Shown here piece after piece: positions 12,711 to 26,004 of a DNA stretch of 64,000 nucleotides. Numbering within the stretch: position 1 is the stretch's first letter; every line of letters begins with the position of its first letter. The stretch is from Azadirachta indica (Eukaryota; Streptophyta; Magnoliopsida; Sapindales; Meliaceae), in contig CM040448.1 in assembly GCA_022749755.1 (NCBI GenBank), positions 10,290,481-10,354,480 on the forward strand, written 5' to 3'. The position numbers were made by a program, and so were the translations under genes. Below the pieces are notes generated by a model, which worked only from the letters and a program-made list of their open reading frames with translations, made no database searches and was not told the DNA's origin.

Positions 12711-15537
12711 GGTTTGGTTCCTATTAGTTGGTTCCACCAAATGAGATTTAGGGTTCAAACCTACAAATGAATTTTTTTTTTGATATTTTAAAAATTATAT
12801 TAAAAAAAAAAAAGGAAAAGCAACAACTGTTTTGCAAATTTATTTAATTATATTTGCTTTCTATTTTCAATATGTTAGTGGATAAAACCATATTGGCACA
12901 TCAATAAAAGTTCATTTACATTAAAATCACTACATTATAAATTTGTGATATCATTTATGTCGTTATCTATGTATCTATCTTTCTATCTATATATCTCATT
13001 CATAGCGTCATAATTTATTTAAAAATTTAGGCGCAAGAAAGGCCTAATCAACCATCATGTCGATAATTATTTTCATCAATTTTAGGTATATTTAATATAT
13101 ATTTAAGTTAGATAAAGACATATGCTTTTCTCCTATTTGATCATATCTAACCAATTATAATTCTAGCTTCTAATTTATGATAACAAACTTATATCTAAGA
13201 TATATAACAACTGTTGTCAATGTTATTCGATTTAAAATTTAAAAATAAAATAATGAAGATATTTGATGATACTCACATTTTTTTTTATACAATATTTACT
13301 AACTACTCACACTTTTATAAACGATGATTGAATTATTAAATCTTATTATATGATTTTGAGAGTACATGATATGTACATTTATAACAAGGTTTGGCCAAAA
13401 AAGACACTTTAGTCTCGTGTGTATTGGTTGCAAAAATATTCATGTGTAAACTCTCATTCTTTAAAAAAATTTGTTAGTTTTAATAATTTATTGGTTTTCT
13501 TTATTAGAATTACTATAACATTCTCTTAGCTATAATTATTTGAAAGTCAAATATATTATATTACTTCTATTTTGTCAAAATTTATAAATTAAAACTAACA
13601 AGTTTAATATATGTATTTTTAAAAATATTAAAACTAAAGTTTATATTTAGAGTTTGTTGGTTTTTCTGTCTTCAATCTGAATGGATCTAAAATATGAATA
13701 AATTTAAATAATTGTGAATAAGATAATTACTTTTATTTCTCACATCTAGATATAAATAACTAAAACCTATTAATTTTACTTATCATATCCGTAAAAGGAA
13801 TTAAAATAAACCCTATATATTAGAAAATAAATAAATTTTATAATGATATTTTAGTTCGTTACAACTAAAAAACTTATTTAATTTTGTGACAAAATTTTAA
13901 CTTTTTTTCATTTAAACATAATGACTAAATTTTTCAGTGTTATGTCAAAAAAAAAAGCAGTTTAAAATATGTAAATTTTAAACTAAAATTGAATTATATT
14001 CAAGCTTGAGACTGAAAAACAAACAGACACTCGGTCAAAATTTAAGACTGTACATATCTTTTTTACTGATTATAATTTTAAAAGATATAACATCAAATTT
14101 AGAGTGTATTTATAATCAAAATACTGTTATTTAATTTTAATTGCAATGAAAATATTCAAGAAAGACCTAATTCTATTTGACAGCTAATATTTACTTATCA
14201 TTCATTCAATTATATATTAATAATGAGTAATTCTACTATATAATAATTACAAAACAACCCTCTATTTTATTCCAAATGCACCTTTAATTGAATTATAGAC
14301 AATTGAAAAATTTTATATTTTAATCAAAATGTTAAAGAAGAAAATGGGGAAGCCAAAGCAAAACATGTGTGGTGTCTTTTAGTTTCATTTTTTGGTTAAT
14401 TAATTAAGATTAGTATGATTAGATTCCTTAGCATTCGCTTTTTTTCCTTTTTTCCTTTTTTATTTTTTGGGTGGCTTGTATTTGGCTAGCTCTATGTGTC
14501 GTTTGTTTATCTATTAATTATTATTTTATTCTAAAATTTTAATAAAATAACACAATTATTCATAAGTTACACATATTAAATAAATAGGTATGAAAACTTT
14601 TAATCTTTTATTATTGAATTCTTTATTAATTTAAATATAACTAAATTATTTTTTTTAAATAAATGATCCTAGTTACACCTTTTTTCAAAATATAGTCAAA
14701 GGTTTCGTACAAAGAAAGAATTGCAATATAATTAATCTTTAATTAAGATCAAGTTGAGATAGATTTAAATTTCTTAAAGAATCATTGTATTAATTAAATA
14801 TATGTTTTGATGGAATCAACGCATTAATTAATTTATTGAAAAGAGTTTTATTATCTTTAACTTGAAGCCTAATCAATGTAATATTTACCAATTTGTTAGA
14901 CTAATTGCTTCGAAGTTGAGTATCTAATGGTTCCCTTTCCGAATAGCTTCAAACTACTCCTCTCTCTCTCTCTCTTTTTTTTTTTTTTTTAAGAATAAAG
15001 ACATGTATCCTAACTAAGGTAAGAATTAAAAAATAGTAAAAATATTACAAAATCTAATTACTAAAATAATTTTAGGTGTAAAATTAATGAAAAATTTTAA
15101 TTTTGGGGTCCACGTTTAAAGATGTAGATTTAAATATGTTTATGCAAATTTAATGTCTGACTGATTTGACTCTTTTTTATAGTTCAAAGGTTTTCTTTTA
15201 TAGTAACAATTTTTTTAAAGTTTTAAATGTTGTTTGCTTGGCATTTGAAGAGAGTTTTTGTGAATTAAAAAAAATATTTTTTTTATTAGAATTATTCCAA
15301 AATTTGAATTTTTGATAATAAAACTTTTCGAACTTCTTGTGTTATTTTTTTAAAGGAAAATATTAAAATTTTGTTTATTAAAATAATTATTCAAAATTTT
15401 TTCAAAAATCAGTTGTAACAACAAACGATTAATAAAATTTTATTACAAACTATATTTATAAAATTTCTACTTGTAAAAAAATTTATTTTAAAAAATTGTA
15501 CTTGAAAAGTTATACTGAATTGTCTTTTAATGATGTA

Positions 15538-15865
15538 GGATGAAATAGAATTTAATTAATTTAGGAAGTTTTCTTTTATTTTATTAATTTAGGTTGTCAT
15601 GTTTCATATGTTATTTATATTTTAATTTTCTTATTTAAGTAGAAATTTTTTTCTTATTTAACTTAGTAAAATAGTTTAGAAAATAATAAAATGTTGGCAT
15701 AAAGATTGACTAGGGATAAAATCAAATTTTAGTTAGTTTAGAAATTCTTCCCATTTGTTAATTTAGGTTTTCGTATTTGATATGTAATTTAAGTTTTTAT
15801 TTTTTGTATTTAAGGTTGAATTTTTTTTTCTTATTTAAGTTAATTTAGGAAAATATATTTTCTTT
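15538..15865. repeat. Degenerate tandem repeat, two copies, period about 176 bp
   Basis: Two diverged copies begin with GGATGAAAT (15538) and GGATAAAAT (15714). They share the order of blocks TTAATTTAGG, CATATGTT or GATATGTAAT, and TTTCTTATTTAA. Alignment is by eye. Confidence 0.5.
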
Positions 15866-17885
15866 TTTAAATGGATATATTAGAATTATTCTATGTAAAA
15901 CTTTTTTTTTGAAAAATTATATTCTAGTTGACAAGTGGAAATTCATTCATACTAAGAGTAAAAGGGAAATGCTTGTAGAAAAAAGGGAAGATTCTGCAAA
16001 TTGTGAAACTAAAACAAATTCGTTAACATCAAAAATCCAATCAATTTCTAGAAAACAATTAATTGATTAGATTGAAGTGGAAGATTCAACCTCAACGTGG
16101 ATTGTAATTTAAATATGTTTAATAGTAAAATTAGCAAAAGCAGCCTTATTTATGACAATAATAATATTCACATTCATATTCTAGAACTAGTATTTGGAAG
16201 AAAATTATAACAGACTTTAATTGCTATCATATTACTGCAAAAGTTACAGCCGACAAATATCACAGATTAGAATGAGGCCCAATGTGGCCCATATGGTCCA
16301 CAGTAAGCTCTAACAATAGCAACAATTGTGAAACATGGGCCGGGCTTGTTGAGAGGTCTATTATGTAATAACAAAAAATAATAACAAAAAATATCTATTA
16401 TGTAATTTAACTTGAGTAAACAAAAAAAAAAAAACTTGTTCATATCTATTTTTCTAAAAGCAGTAATAATATATATAAACTTTACAAATATCACATAGTT
16501 CCAAATGTTTGTAAAAAATCACAATAAAACTATATATTTCAAGAATTGAAAATATGTTAATGGAAAATTGTATATCATTTTAAATATTGAGAGAACTTCT
16601 GTTTATTAAAAAATATCTTTTTTTAAGTTTAGTTAATTTAAAATTTTTTATTTAAAAAAATAGTTAGGTGTTATTTTTTTGGATAAAGAGAAAAATTAAA
16701 ATATATAATAAAAAAAGTTAAAGTACTTTAATTTGTGATTATGGTGTTTTTATTTTTCTTTAAAAGGAAAATTGAAAAAAAAGTTTGACAACACTAATTT
16801 TGGATAATTTAAATATATTTTATTAATATTTGTTATATAATATTTTTATTTCATATCAGTAATGAAGTACTTGGATTACGTGGGGCACCATTATAATTTG
16901 TTTTTTATGTTTTGTTAGTTATATTATCTAAATTAAATATTAAAAAATGAGCTACGTCGTTAATATTTTAAATTAAATATTAACATATAAATTTCATTGC
17001 TCAGTTCTATTTATAACCATCATTCATTAATTGTTGGTTACTAATGCACTTGTGGTCAATAATATTGTAATTCTTGTTATTTATTATTGAACTCTCACTT
17101 CTTAGAAAGTAAAAATTAAAATCTCAAATATCATAACATATTTAATTTGCGTTTTGAAAACTGTTTTAAAAAATATAGAAAATTTAACAATAGTAATCAA
17201 GACTTGAGATGAATTTTCATTAATAAATACTATTTAAAATGTTTTTAAAAATGATCATCTTAAAATTTTTTGAATCAAAATACTCTGATTGAATATATTT
17301 AGTGGTCATTTTCTGAAAATTTTTATAAGAGTATTTTGGTTTAAATTGATCATTTTTTAAATATACTTTGAACAACAGTTATTTAAGAAAATTGATTTTA
17401 AATATTGATTACTGTTAAAAATTTTCCTATACAAAATGAAAAAGCTCGATATGTGATAGATATCAGAAAATTAAAAGATAAGATATGATATTAAAATTGT
17501 AACTAGTCATGACAATTACCTATATATTATTAATCTCACATGTGCATTGAATGTGAATCTCAATAATTGTATCTAAACACTTTATCGTTGCTGCTCATTG
17601 TCAAACTAATTTTATCTTTATAATGATTGGACAAGACCCTCTCTTAATCTTTTCTATTTTCAATTTTTAAAGATTTATAAACACATGGTTTAATTAATAA
17701 TAGAGGGTTGAGATTGTATTATGATAACTTTTTAACAATTAACCACCATAATATACTGTATTAAAAAGTTTAAAAAAATAAACAAATAAAACTCAAATCT
17801 AAAACAGAACACAAGCAAGCATACGTATTTGTCTTTCATTATTCCCAAATCTAAATAAAATCGTAATTGAATTGGAGGGCTCTTT

Positions 17886-17891
<6 letters not shown>

Positions 17892-17917
<26 letters not shown>
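17892..17917. repeat. TA microsatellite
   Basis: Thirteen uninterrupted TA units. Confidence 0.95.
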
Positions 17918-18625
17918 GACGAAGTAACAACTCGACTGCGATCAAAGATAGATGAAATGTAACGAGAGACCATGGCAATTTATAATCGTTGATGGAAAAC
18001 ATAAAATTAGAAGCAAATTAATATTTGAATCGCATCTTTTATTTCTCAACACTAGCTTGTATGTACTAAACAATTAATTGCAGCAATAACTCTTCCTCTT
18101 CTTTATATGTATATATATCAACAGAACAGATTTGTACATTGGCTTTCTTTTCTGTAATTATCTCCAATTGTTTCATACTATCCTCGTCATCGAGAGTTTC
18201 TGATGATGCAAAAGCAAATTATCTGATACAGCTTCCATAATTGTGTTTTCTTATTCCTGTTAATTCTTACATTTCTCGTTTATAGTAATAAGTTAATTTA
18301 TGAATTTTTTAAGCTTCTTTATGGTTCAATTCAGCCCGAATCCTAATGAAAGTGATTTTCTTTTTGGTTTTATCTTTCAATATAATACGTAAATTATAAT
18401 GGGTAAAAGTTATTGAAATACAATCTCTTAACTCTTCATTGTTAGATATGTCGTGTGTATATGAATCTTTAAAAATTCGAGGATCCAAATTCTATTTAAT
18501 TTTCTGGTTAAATTATCCAAAACATCCTCCAAGTCTTCCTTCTAGCTTTCCAATGCAAAAACCAGAGAGTAAACAAGAAAGCTGTGAGGAGTCTCATCAG
18601 TATTACGCCATCGTTTCACCGTAAA

Positions 18626-18871
18626 ATGGAAGACATACGACACAGAACAGTTAACGTCAATGGCATTAAGATGCACGTAGATTTCTCTTCCTTCACGCCT
18701 TTCCCGAACTGTGGTACTTCTGGCGCCGCCAGATTACTGCTTTGTCTCAGCTCGGCCCCGCAACCTGTGAGGAGCTATACGTGCTTCCACGTGGTGGGGG
18801 ACCTCATCGGGCTCCTCGAAGCGGTGGCCGCCGACCAGGAGAAGGTGTTCACGTTGGGAGTTTCATTCTAA
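18626..18871 (+). pseudogene. Soluble epoxide hydrolase (alpha/beta hydrolase) exon-1 pseudogene
   Basis: The first residues (MEDIRHRTVNVNGIKMHV) are the typical start of plant soluble epoxide hydrolases, which open epoxides to diols. The following DNA reads LHAFPELWYFWRRQI in a different frame, the decayed HGFPELWYSWRHQI oxyanion-hole motif with Gly changed to Ala, and then SYTCFHVVGDLIGLLEAVAA again in the first frame. The segment that normally lies between (YRAVAPDLRGYGDTDAP) is missing, and the region after EKVF that should hold the nucleophile motif GHDWG is replaced by a stop at 18869-18871. So there are at least two frame disruptions, an internal deletion and loss of everything 3'. No later exon was seen downstream. 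It probably derives from a tandemly duplicated hydrolase gene elsewhere in the genome. Confidence 0.85.
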
Positions 18872-19680
18872 TGCATATAAAGAAGTATCAAATCATGCAT
18901 ATAATAAATAAATAAATAAAATATAGAATTAAACAAGATTTTTTATTTTATAAATATATATTTCTGACACTGTTCCAAGTTCTTAATTATAATTTAATTT
19001 TATTCTTGGAGTTACATTTCCTAAGTTATTTAACTCGTTAACTTTATTTTAATTTTATTTTATTGTTTAACTATGATTCTTTTTATTTGGGTTTGCTATA
19101 TTACAAATATAAAAGTTTCTTTATTAATTGTTATATTTATATAAATTAAAAATTAATTAATATCAGGTCATTTCTTAATTTCATTACGACGAAGTTGTAT
19201 AAAGTGCAATATGTAATGAACATACATTTCTTCCTTTTAATTGAATAATTTGTCATTAATTTAAAAATAAGAAATCTAATTTTAAGCTTTTCAAATATAG
19301 GACAAAATTAGGTAATAATATCATTATATCACCTAACTAGTAATCATATTCTATTCCGTTTGTCATTGTTCTTTAAGTTAACTTTGTACCGTTTGGTAAA
19401 ATTTCAACCCAAACACCATGTTTGAATTGTCTCCCATCTATATTAACTATACTTGGACTGTCAGATAATCATAATTTAAAAATTATTTTTAAATAAAATT
19501 TAACTAATTTTAAGCCAAATATGTGTTTTAGCAATTGATTGCATTTTTTATTTTTTAAAAGTTATCTTTTTCTTACCCCGTTAATTATTAAATCTCTAAA
19601 ATTAGAAAAAAAAGGTTACAATAATTATCAACATACATATAATAAAAATATAATTTTGATTACAACAATTATTAAAAATT
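18872..19680. other. AT-rich spacer between the epoxide hydrolase relic and repeat copy A
   Basis: No open frame or motif is recognisable; the missing 3' exons of the hydrolase are not present here. Confidence 0.6.
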
Positions 19681-22290
19681 AATACCACCGACTCCAATAA
19701 CGCTAGTATCCATCGGTCATAATCAGAGAGCTAAGTTCCAATCGATTAATGAACACCTGTACCAAACTTTGCTACTTAATAGTGGACACATATCATATTC
19801 CACCTTCACAATATAACACTTCTATTGCATCACTAGACAGGTCCAAATTAACAACAATCCACGTGTTCACCTCTCATTTGTTGGAACACTTAATTTTAAT
19901 TATTAATAAATCATTATTATCTTTTTCTATTTTTGTCTTTACATTAGAAAATAGATGGTATTTTAATTATTAACGGGGAAAAAGATAACATTTGTTTATC
20001 ACGTGAGACGTGGGCATCTTGGAGACTTGGAAAGAGAAAATGATTTGTTACCGTACACGTGTCTACGATCAGATGGTATTACGTCAGCATGTGCATGGAG
20101 ACTCTCTACGTTGTGTTATTGGTGGGGTCTTTTTCTTATAAATCAGCCACGTGTATGTAATCTACAGAGTTTTCATTGTTACCTTGTGATGCGTGTGTAG
20201 TATTGCAATGGTCCACCGGCACTGCCCAAGATAGGTGGGCTCCCCGCAAAATCTCTTGGCCGACACGAATCGACAATTTAGAAAAGTTAATATTAGGGAA
20301 CCTTTTCATTTTACCCCTTTTATTTTTATTATTTAAAATTTGACCTCAAAATATTAGTATTTCTGTACTTCTTAGTTCTGTTCATTTGTATCACTTCATT
20401 GATTTCACAACAAATAAGGAAATAAGTTAGTTTTGATGGTTTTAACCTCCCATTAATACTACTTATTTTAATTTATTTTATCATATTGCATAGAATAAAA
20501 CAATAAATTATTTTAAAAATTATAAAAGTCTATCATTCAATTGATAAATTTTGAAAAATTGATTAAAAGAGTAACATTTTTTAGAAAGAGATTTTGCTTA
20601 ATTTAGGATGCTACCAAAGTAATAGTCCAATGTTGTTGAATGCCACATTAGCAAGTCATTATGTTGATGACTTATTTAATCGATTACTCTATTAAATGTA
20701 GTGAGTTGAAAACATGTACATATATAAATATCTATAATAGTGAAGAGAAGGTAGGTAGAGTATGATGTTTTATGGGTACAACAACAAACCATTCCCAAAA
20801 TTAAAAATATAAAACTACTTTTATGAGAGGTGATTTACAATGATGTCAAAGATGATTTCAACAAACGAAAGTTTTTATATTTCAATCATAATGAGTAAGA
20901 TATTATAAATAGTACGTACATTTATCTATAATACAATGTTAACATTTTATATCGATTTTTCTTTCGTCTCTATCACATAGATAGTCATTAATTAGAGATA
21001 TAAATTTAGGAGATTCAAAATTCAAGAATCTTAAATATGTTTAGTATTGTTTTTTAAATTATATTTTTATTTTAATATTTTTTAAAAAATAAAATACTTG
21101 CTCGAAAAAATAAGTTTTATATCTTCTACTTATAAAGTGAAAGATAATTTTTATATTTTTTATAGATAAAAAATAACATGCAAACTATTTTTTAGAGTTT
21201 ATTGCTACTATAATTTAATTATTAAGAATGATGATAAATATTAGAGTTGTATAAAATTAAACACTAAATGATGCTGAAATGAAATTCTATGTTATTTTAT
21301 TTTATTTTAATTTGTAAATTTGATAATATTAAAATCAATATGCAATTCTATGAAAAGGGGCACTATTATATTAAATATTCTTAAACAACATAGAAAAATT
21401 AATTTATGTACTCAAAATATTAACTATTACATTTAATTTAGTAAACACAATTACTGTAACTTTATTCTTCAGATATTTAAAACTTTTAATTTTAAAATAC
21501 TGTTTTCAGAAAATGTTATTGAATATATCCTGTAACTTTGAAAATATCAAGTTACAAAAATATTATTTTTATTTTCATTTTTTGTTTTACTCAATTTAAT
21601 GGAAAAAATGTAATGAAAATTTAATTAAAGAATGTAATTAACAAAATTAGCATAGTTTAAAAATGTAATTGAGCAAAACTTTCTAAACTAAAGTTAAGGG
21701 TGGTAATTTTTTACACGATTTGTCAACTCGATATGAACACGACATAAAGTTAGTATAATCGGATTAATTTAAAATAACACAATTAATAAATGGACTATAA
21801 TAATGTGACAGAACTAATAATTGAAACGTATTGAGGTCTTAACAAATAAATTTGTTCATAACAAGATTAATTATTTAAATAATTATTTTATGTTAAGTCA
21901 TATATATTTAATATTTTAAAAAATATTTAATATTATTTATAATAAAATTTATAAGCATTTGGACAGATAATATTATAAATATTTTAGAATATATATTAAA
22001 ATATGTAAAAGAATATATTAAAGCGTGACTAAACTATTAAACAAGTATTTTATTTAATAAATAGATTAGGTTAGAGTTTCAATTATTAACATTATTATTA
22101 AATAGAATGGTTTCGAGTTGGTTTAAAATTTTTTGCCTTTATTTTACATGACACAAATATGATATAATAAGTCAAATTATCACCTCTAATTAATGTTACA
22201 CATATGTAAAACATTAGGAATATTAGTGACTATTGCGTGAAACAACTCGTTTAAAGTGACATTTTTTTGACACCTATGGACTAAAGTGAT
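19680..22290. repeat. Direct repeat copy A: G-box/ACGT-rich duplicated segment
   Basis: This segment matches copy B (about 24597-28450) in the same orientation. The best block is 19975-20400 against 26020-26455: both have TTTATCACGTGAGACGTGGGC, an ACACGTGTC element, TTACGTCA or TGACGTCA, GGTGGGG(T/C)CT, CCACGT(G/A)TA, GTAATCTACAG or ATAATCTACAG, GATGCGTGTGTAGT, GGTCCACC and TCTTGGCCGAC or CCTTGGCCGAC. Similarity continues with small gaps past 20800 (TTTTAACCTCC, GCTACCAAAGTAAT) and fades near 21700-22290. Substitutions fall evenly over codon positions and copy B has an in-frame stop, so it is not a coding duplicate. The density of ACGT cores suggests an old promoter or enhancer segment. Confidence 0.75.
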
Positions 22291-22725
22291 GAATATGAGA
22301 AACATTGAGAGCACTTGTGACTAATTTGTAAAATAACTCGACTAAAATGATATTTTTTAAAACATTGAGTACTAAAGTGAATTTTTAAAAAGAGGGGAAC
22401 ATCCAGAAGCTAAAGCCGCTTTTTATCTCACTCAAGCATAGTTTCATCTCTAGGCTCACTTATTGTTTTTAATTTACAATCGAATCTAATCCATCTCAAC
22501 GTAGCTAGGCTATGAATTTTACCTTTAACCTTCAATCTTTTTCCTTCTTGACTTGTCCTTTCTTATGTGTGTGGTTCACATTTCTTCATAATTAACACCT
22601 CAAGTAATTAAACCCTGCGACCTCCCTATTATGAACCCGTTCGTCAATTTCTATTACACTTTATTCGCTCCCTCTTTGCTTCCATAAACACACAACACAA
22701 ATATTATAAGCTCAAAGTCTGTGTC

Positions 22726-23669
22726 ATGCTAAACCCTCAGAGAGCAATCACCAATGGTGAAAACGATCACTATCACGATCACGACCAAGATCATGATCAT
22801 GATGATCATCAAGACGATGAACCCATCAGAGACATCCATGCTCTGACCCCACCTCATCCGCCGCCGGTTATTCGTGGCCGTAGAAGAGAAGCTTGGGAAA
22901 CCAGCAGCCATCGATCGTCTAACATGTCTATGTCTAGTGAAACTACGTCAAGTGAAAACTTTACCACCATGAGCAGAGAATTCAACGCTTTGGTTCTTGC
23001 AGGTTCGACTATAGAAAGCAACGAGACCGATGTTGTAAACAATATGAATACCAGTAATACTCACTTGGCTAGGATTGGAGAAGATGAGATACCTGAAGAA
23101 ACTAACCCTTTGGCGATAGTACCGGATAATAACCCGTTGGACTCCGGTGGTTCAGGATCGAGACAGGCCAGCTCAAGCGGTGGCAGTAGTCATGGGGAGG
23201 TTTCCGTTCAGAGAGTGAAGAAGGAAGAGGTAGAGTCAAAGATATCAGCTTGGCAAAACGCAAAGATTGCTAAGATTAATAATAGGTTTAAGAGAGAGGA
23301 GGCAGTGCTTAATGGGTGGGAAAGTGAACAAGTGCAGAAAGCTAATTCATGGATGAAGAAAGTTGAGGTAATTTAATTAATTATACGATCGATAATGAGT
23401 TAATTTGATTAATTTTCTTAGTTTCTTTTTGTTATGTTTTGTTAATTAGCATGCATGCTCGTCCAATAATTGAGGGGATTATTGAATTTAATCATGGTTG
23501 TTTTAATTAATGGGGTTAATCCATTCGAATCAATGAAAAAGGATGATTTGTTGGGTTAACTTTACATGAGAATTAACAATCATTAAAGCTAAGAAATTTC
23601 ATAGTGCCTTATAATTAAAGTTAATTATTTGTATATATGCTAGCTCTTGTTTACTATATGATAATTTTC

Positions 23670-23701
<32 letters not shown>

Positions 23702-23996
23702 GACCATGAGTCAACTGTTTGATGATACGATACCCTCTTTGCTTAATTACCTTAATTAACCACAATTAATTATTGAAAGAAAAGAATCCCATTAATTTGT
23801 GTAGAGGAAGCTGGAGGAGAAAAGGGCAAGGGCACTGGAGAAGATGCAAAATGACATAGCAAAAGCACACAGAAAAGCAGAAGAAAGAAGGGCATCATCT
23901 GAGGCAAGGAGGGGAACAAAAGTGGCAAGAATTCTTGAAGTAGCTAATTTGATGAGAGCTGTTGGTAGAGCTCCAGTGAAACGCTCCTTCTTCTAA
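22726..23996 (+). CDS. Remorin family protein (group-4-like)
   Basis: Plant-specific scaffold protein attached to the cytosolic face of the plasma membrane, organising membrane nanodomains. Exons 22726-23367 and 23805-23996 (donor GT 23368, acceptor AG 23803-23804), 277 residues. The C-terminal ~100 residues are the remorin domain: KISAWQNAKIAKINNRFKRE, then WMKKVERKLEEKRARALEKM and the amphipathic Arg/Lys/Glu-rich helix, predicted coiled coil, ending RAPVKRSFF. The long N-terminal part is low complexity: a His/Asp-rich tract at about residues 14-31 (six His), then Ser/Thr-rich stretches. The C-terminus lacks the cysteines that are S-acylated in many remorins. The intron sits within the domain after KKVE, as in remorins generally. 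It lies between guanylate kinase and CDPK genes as the REM4 genes do in Arabidopsis, which with the sequence suggests group 4. Group assignment is inferred. Confidence 0.93.
23675..23701. repeat. AT microsatellite in the remorin intron
   Basis: About thirteen AT units inside the 437-bp intron, 100 bases before the acceptor site. Confidence 0.95.
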
Positions 23997-24836
23997 CCCT
24001 TCTTCTCTTCTCTATTCAATTACTACTACTACTATCACTACATCACTGCATATTAAGTGTGGACACAATAATTGCCGTATGTATAAGGGTATACTTAATT
24101 ACTTCTTGAGGGTACACTACCCTCCCTATGAAATGGGACATTGAAAGAGTTGCAATACACACAAAAATAAAAAAAAAATTTAGGAATTGTAAATTATAAT
24201 GTATTATTATCACTATTATATATGAGTGTATTTTGAGTGTATGAATTGATTTGAAGTTTTCGAAATCTTGACATATATAATTAAGGGCTTGTTCTTTGTA
24301 CATTAATTAATTTTTATTTATTTGATGGATGTAGAGTGGAAAGTTGGTGCTTATTGCTGAGTGTCGAAACAGCCGTTTATGCTTGCATAATTAATATATT
24401 TATTTCGAATGGTTATCAATAGATTTAATACAACATATACAAATTATTTATGTATTATTATTTTACTATATCCTTAAGATACATACAAATTAAAATCATT
24501 AAAATAAAAAAGCAAAATAATATGTATCTCTTCTTTAATTCTCGTATAACTACTTACTTCGACACTTTAATTATTACATCCTTAAATTCAAAAAAATTGG
24601 TAGCACCGACTCCAGCATCGCTTGTGTCAGTTGGTCAGAGTCAGCTACCTAAATTCCAATCCATCCATAAACGCTTGTACCAAATTTTGTCACTTAACAG
24701 TGGGACACGTGTCCACATGTTCACCTCTCATTGGTCAAACACTTAATTTTCTAATAAAAAAATAATTTATTAAATTTCTTTCATTATTATCCTTTTCCAT
24801 TTTTTTCTTAATAGGAAAAAAAATAATATTTTAATT

Positions 24837-26004
24837 TCAAAGTATTAACACATACCTCCCCCGAATTATTAGATTATAACACTTAGGTAATGTTTATTTT
24901 TTTTTCGTCTAAAATTTAAACATGACTAAAATTCAAATCTAAATAATATATTTTATTTTATATATATATAAATGTTAAGTTATTTATTTTTATAATAAAA
25001 TTAAAAAATAAAAAAATTGATATTTTGATATGTATATCTTAAGAAATTTAAAACTAATAAGTTAAGTCGTTATATATATAAATATTAAGTAATAAATTTA
25101 GAATATTATTGACAAAAATAAAATATTTGATTATTCAGATATAAGTTAAAAATAAATATCTCAAATATCTGAATAAGTTTATTCAGATTTTAGTTCAAAA
25201 AATAAACTATCCTTAAAAAGTACTGAGAAAAATACATTTACCACTCTTATCACTTATCGCCATGCTTTTGATTATGTTTAGGATATTATGGTAAAAATAC
25301 ATGTAACTTTTTTCATTTTGTTTTTTGTCATATTTAACAGCATTATGCCTACCCAACACACAAATTAACGTGGCCATATGTGAAATAATAATAATTTTTT
25401 TCTCTTCAATAAAAGCATTCATTTTATAACTCCTTTGAAGATCATACTTTCCTCCACCAATAATGACACAATATCTTGTGATTCTTTTTCTTCTATTGAT
25501 GACTCAGAATCTTAAATAGCTATTGCTCCAACTTGTCTTCTTGTTCCATGCATCAACAATGAAAACAAAGAATTTGTAGGAGTAGTGAATTTGTTGCAGT
25601 GTTACAAATAATTTAGTTTTCGTTATGAGCTTGGGGGAGTGTTTTCATAAAAGAAGATACATAGGGATTAAGAGAGGGAGAAGGCAGAGGTGGCAAATTT
25701 TTGCAGAAGGGGGGAGAGAGGGAGAGAAGAGGGCGCCAGAGTTGATGGGAAGAGAGAGGAGCATATGATATTAAGGTTAGATTCGGTATATTCAAAAAAA
25801 ATTTAATTATTTGAATATTAAATCAACTCAAATTAATTTTCTCCTTTTTTCTTATGAATAAAATCAAAGTGTTAAGGATATTTTAGTTATTTCAATTAAT
25901 AAGATTAGTTAATAAACAGTTTAGGGTAGGTATGTGTATCTTTTTTTATACTTTTTTTTGAAGTGTTAAAATCTAATAACTCAGGGGATGTATGTTAAAC
26001 TTTC
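24837..26004. mobile_element. TIR transposon (non-autonomous, hAT/Mutator-like) inserted in repeat copy B
   Basis: The left end (AAAGTATTAACACATACC, then CTCCC, TTATTAGATT and ATAACACTT) is repeated inverted at the right end (AAGTGTTAAAATCTAATAAC, then GGGGATGTATGTTAAACTTT), a terminal inverted repeat of roughly 45 bp. The element is flanked by TTTTAATT at 24829-24836 and 26005-26012, an 8-bp target duplication. The empty site exists once in copy A (TTTTAATTATTAACGG from 19961), which proves insertion after the duplication. No transposase frame is present. The 8-bp duplication suits hAT; a 9-bp duplication with one mismatch (Mutator) is also possible. Confidence 0.8.
24886..25212. mobile_element. 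Nested PIF/Harbinger-like MITE
   Basis: A 327-bp element inside the larger transposon. Its left end (GGTAATGTTTATTTTTTTTT) and the complement of its right end (GGATAGTTTATTTTTTGAAC) are inverted repeats, both followed inward by CTAAAAT. It is flanked by TTA on both sides (24883-24885 and 25213-25215), the 3-bp target duplication typical of PIF/Harbinger elements. It has no coding capacity. Confidence 0.7.

Larger units (their letters stand above)
9200..18580. other. AT-rich intergenic region, no gene recognised
   Basis: About 9.4 kb of AT-rich DNA. All open frames are short, of low complexity and without recognisable families. It contains a MITE-like fragment (9413-9790), T-runs (12683-12710 has 28 T), a TATC/TATG repeat near 12960-13000, a CT repeat near 14960, a degenerate 176-bp tandem repeat (15538-15865), a small group of GGCCCA/TGGGCC motifs near 16273-16345 and a TA microsatellite (17892-17917). 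Nothing supports a functional gene. Confidence 0.7.

Noticed and set aside
12735..12765. GGTTCAAACCT resembling a tRNA T-arm
   Set aside because: No matching acceptor, D or anticodon arms are found around it; the flanks are T-runs. The same holds for GGGTTCAAC near 51365.
18200..18235. TGATGATG...CTGA resembling C/D snoRNA boxes
   Set aside because: The boxes are only about 20 bases apart, far too short for a C/D snoRNA, and no terminal stem is seen.
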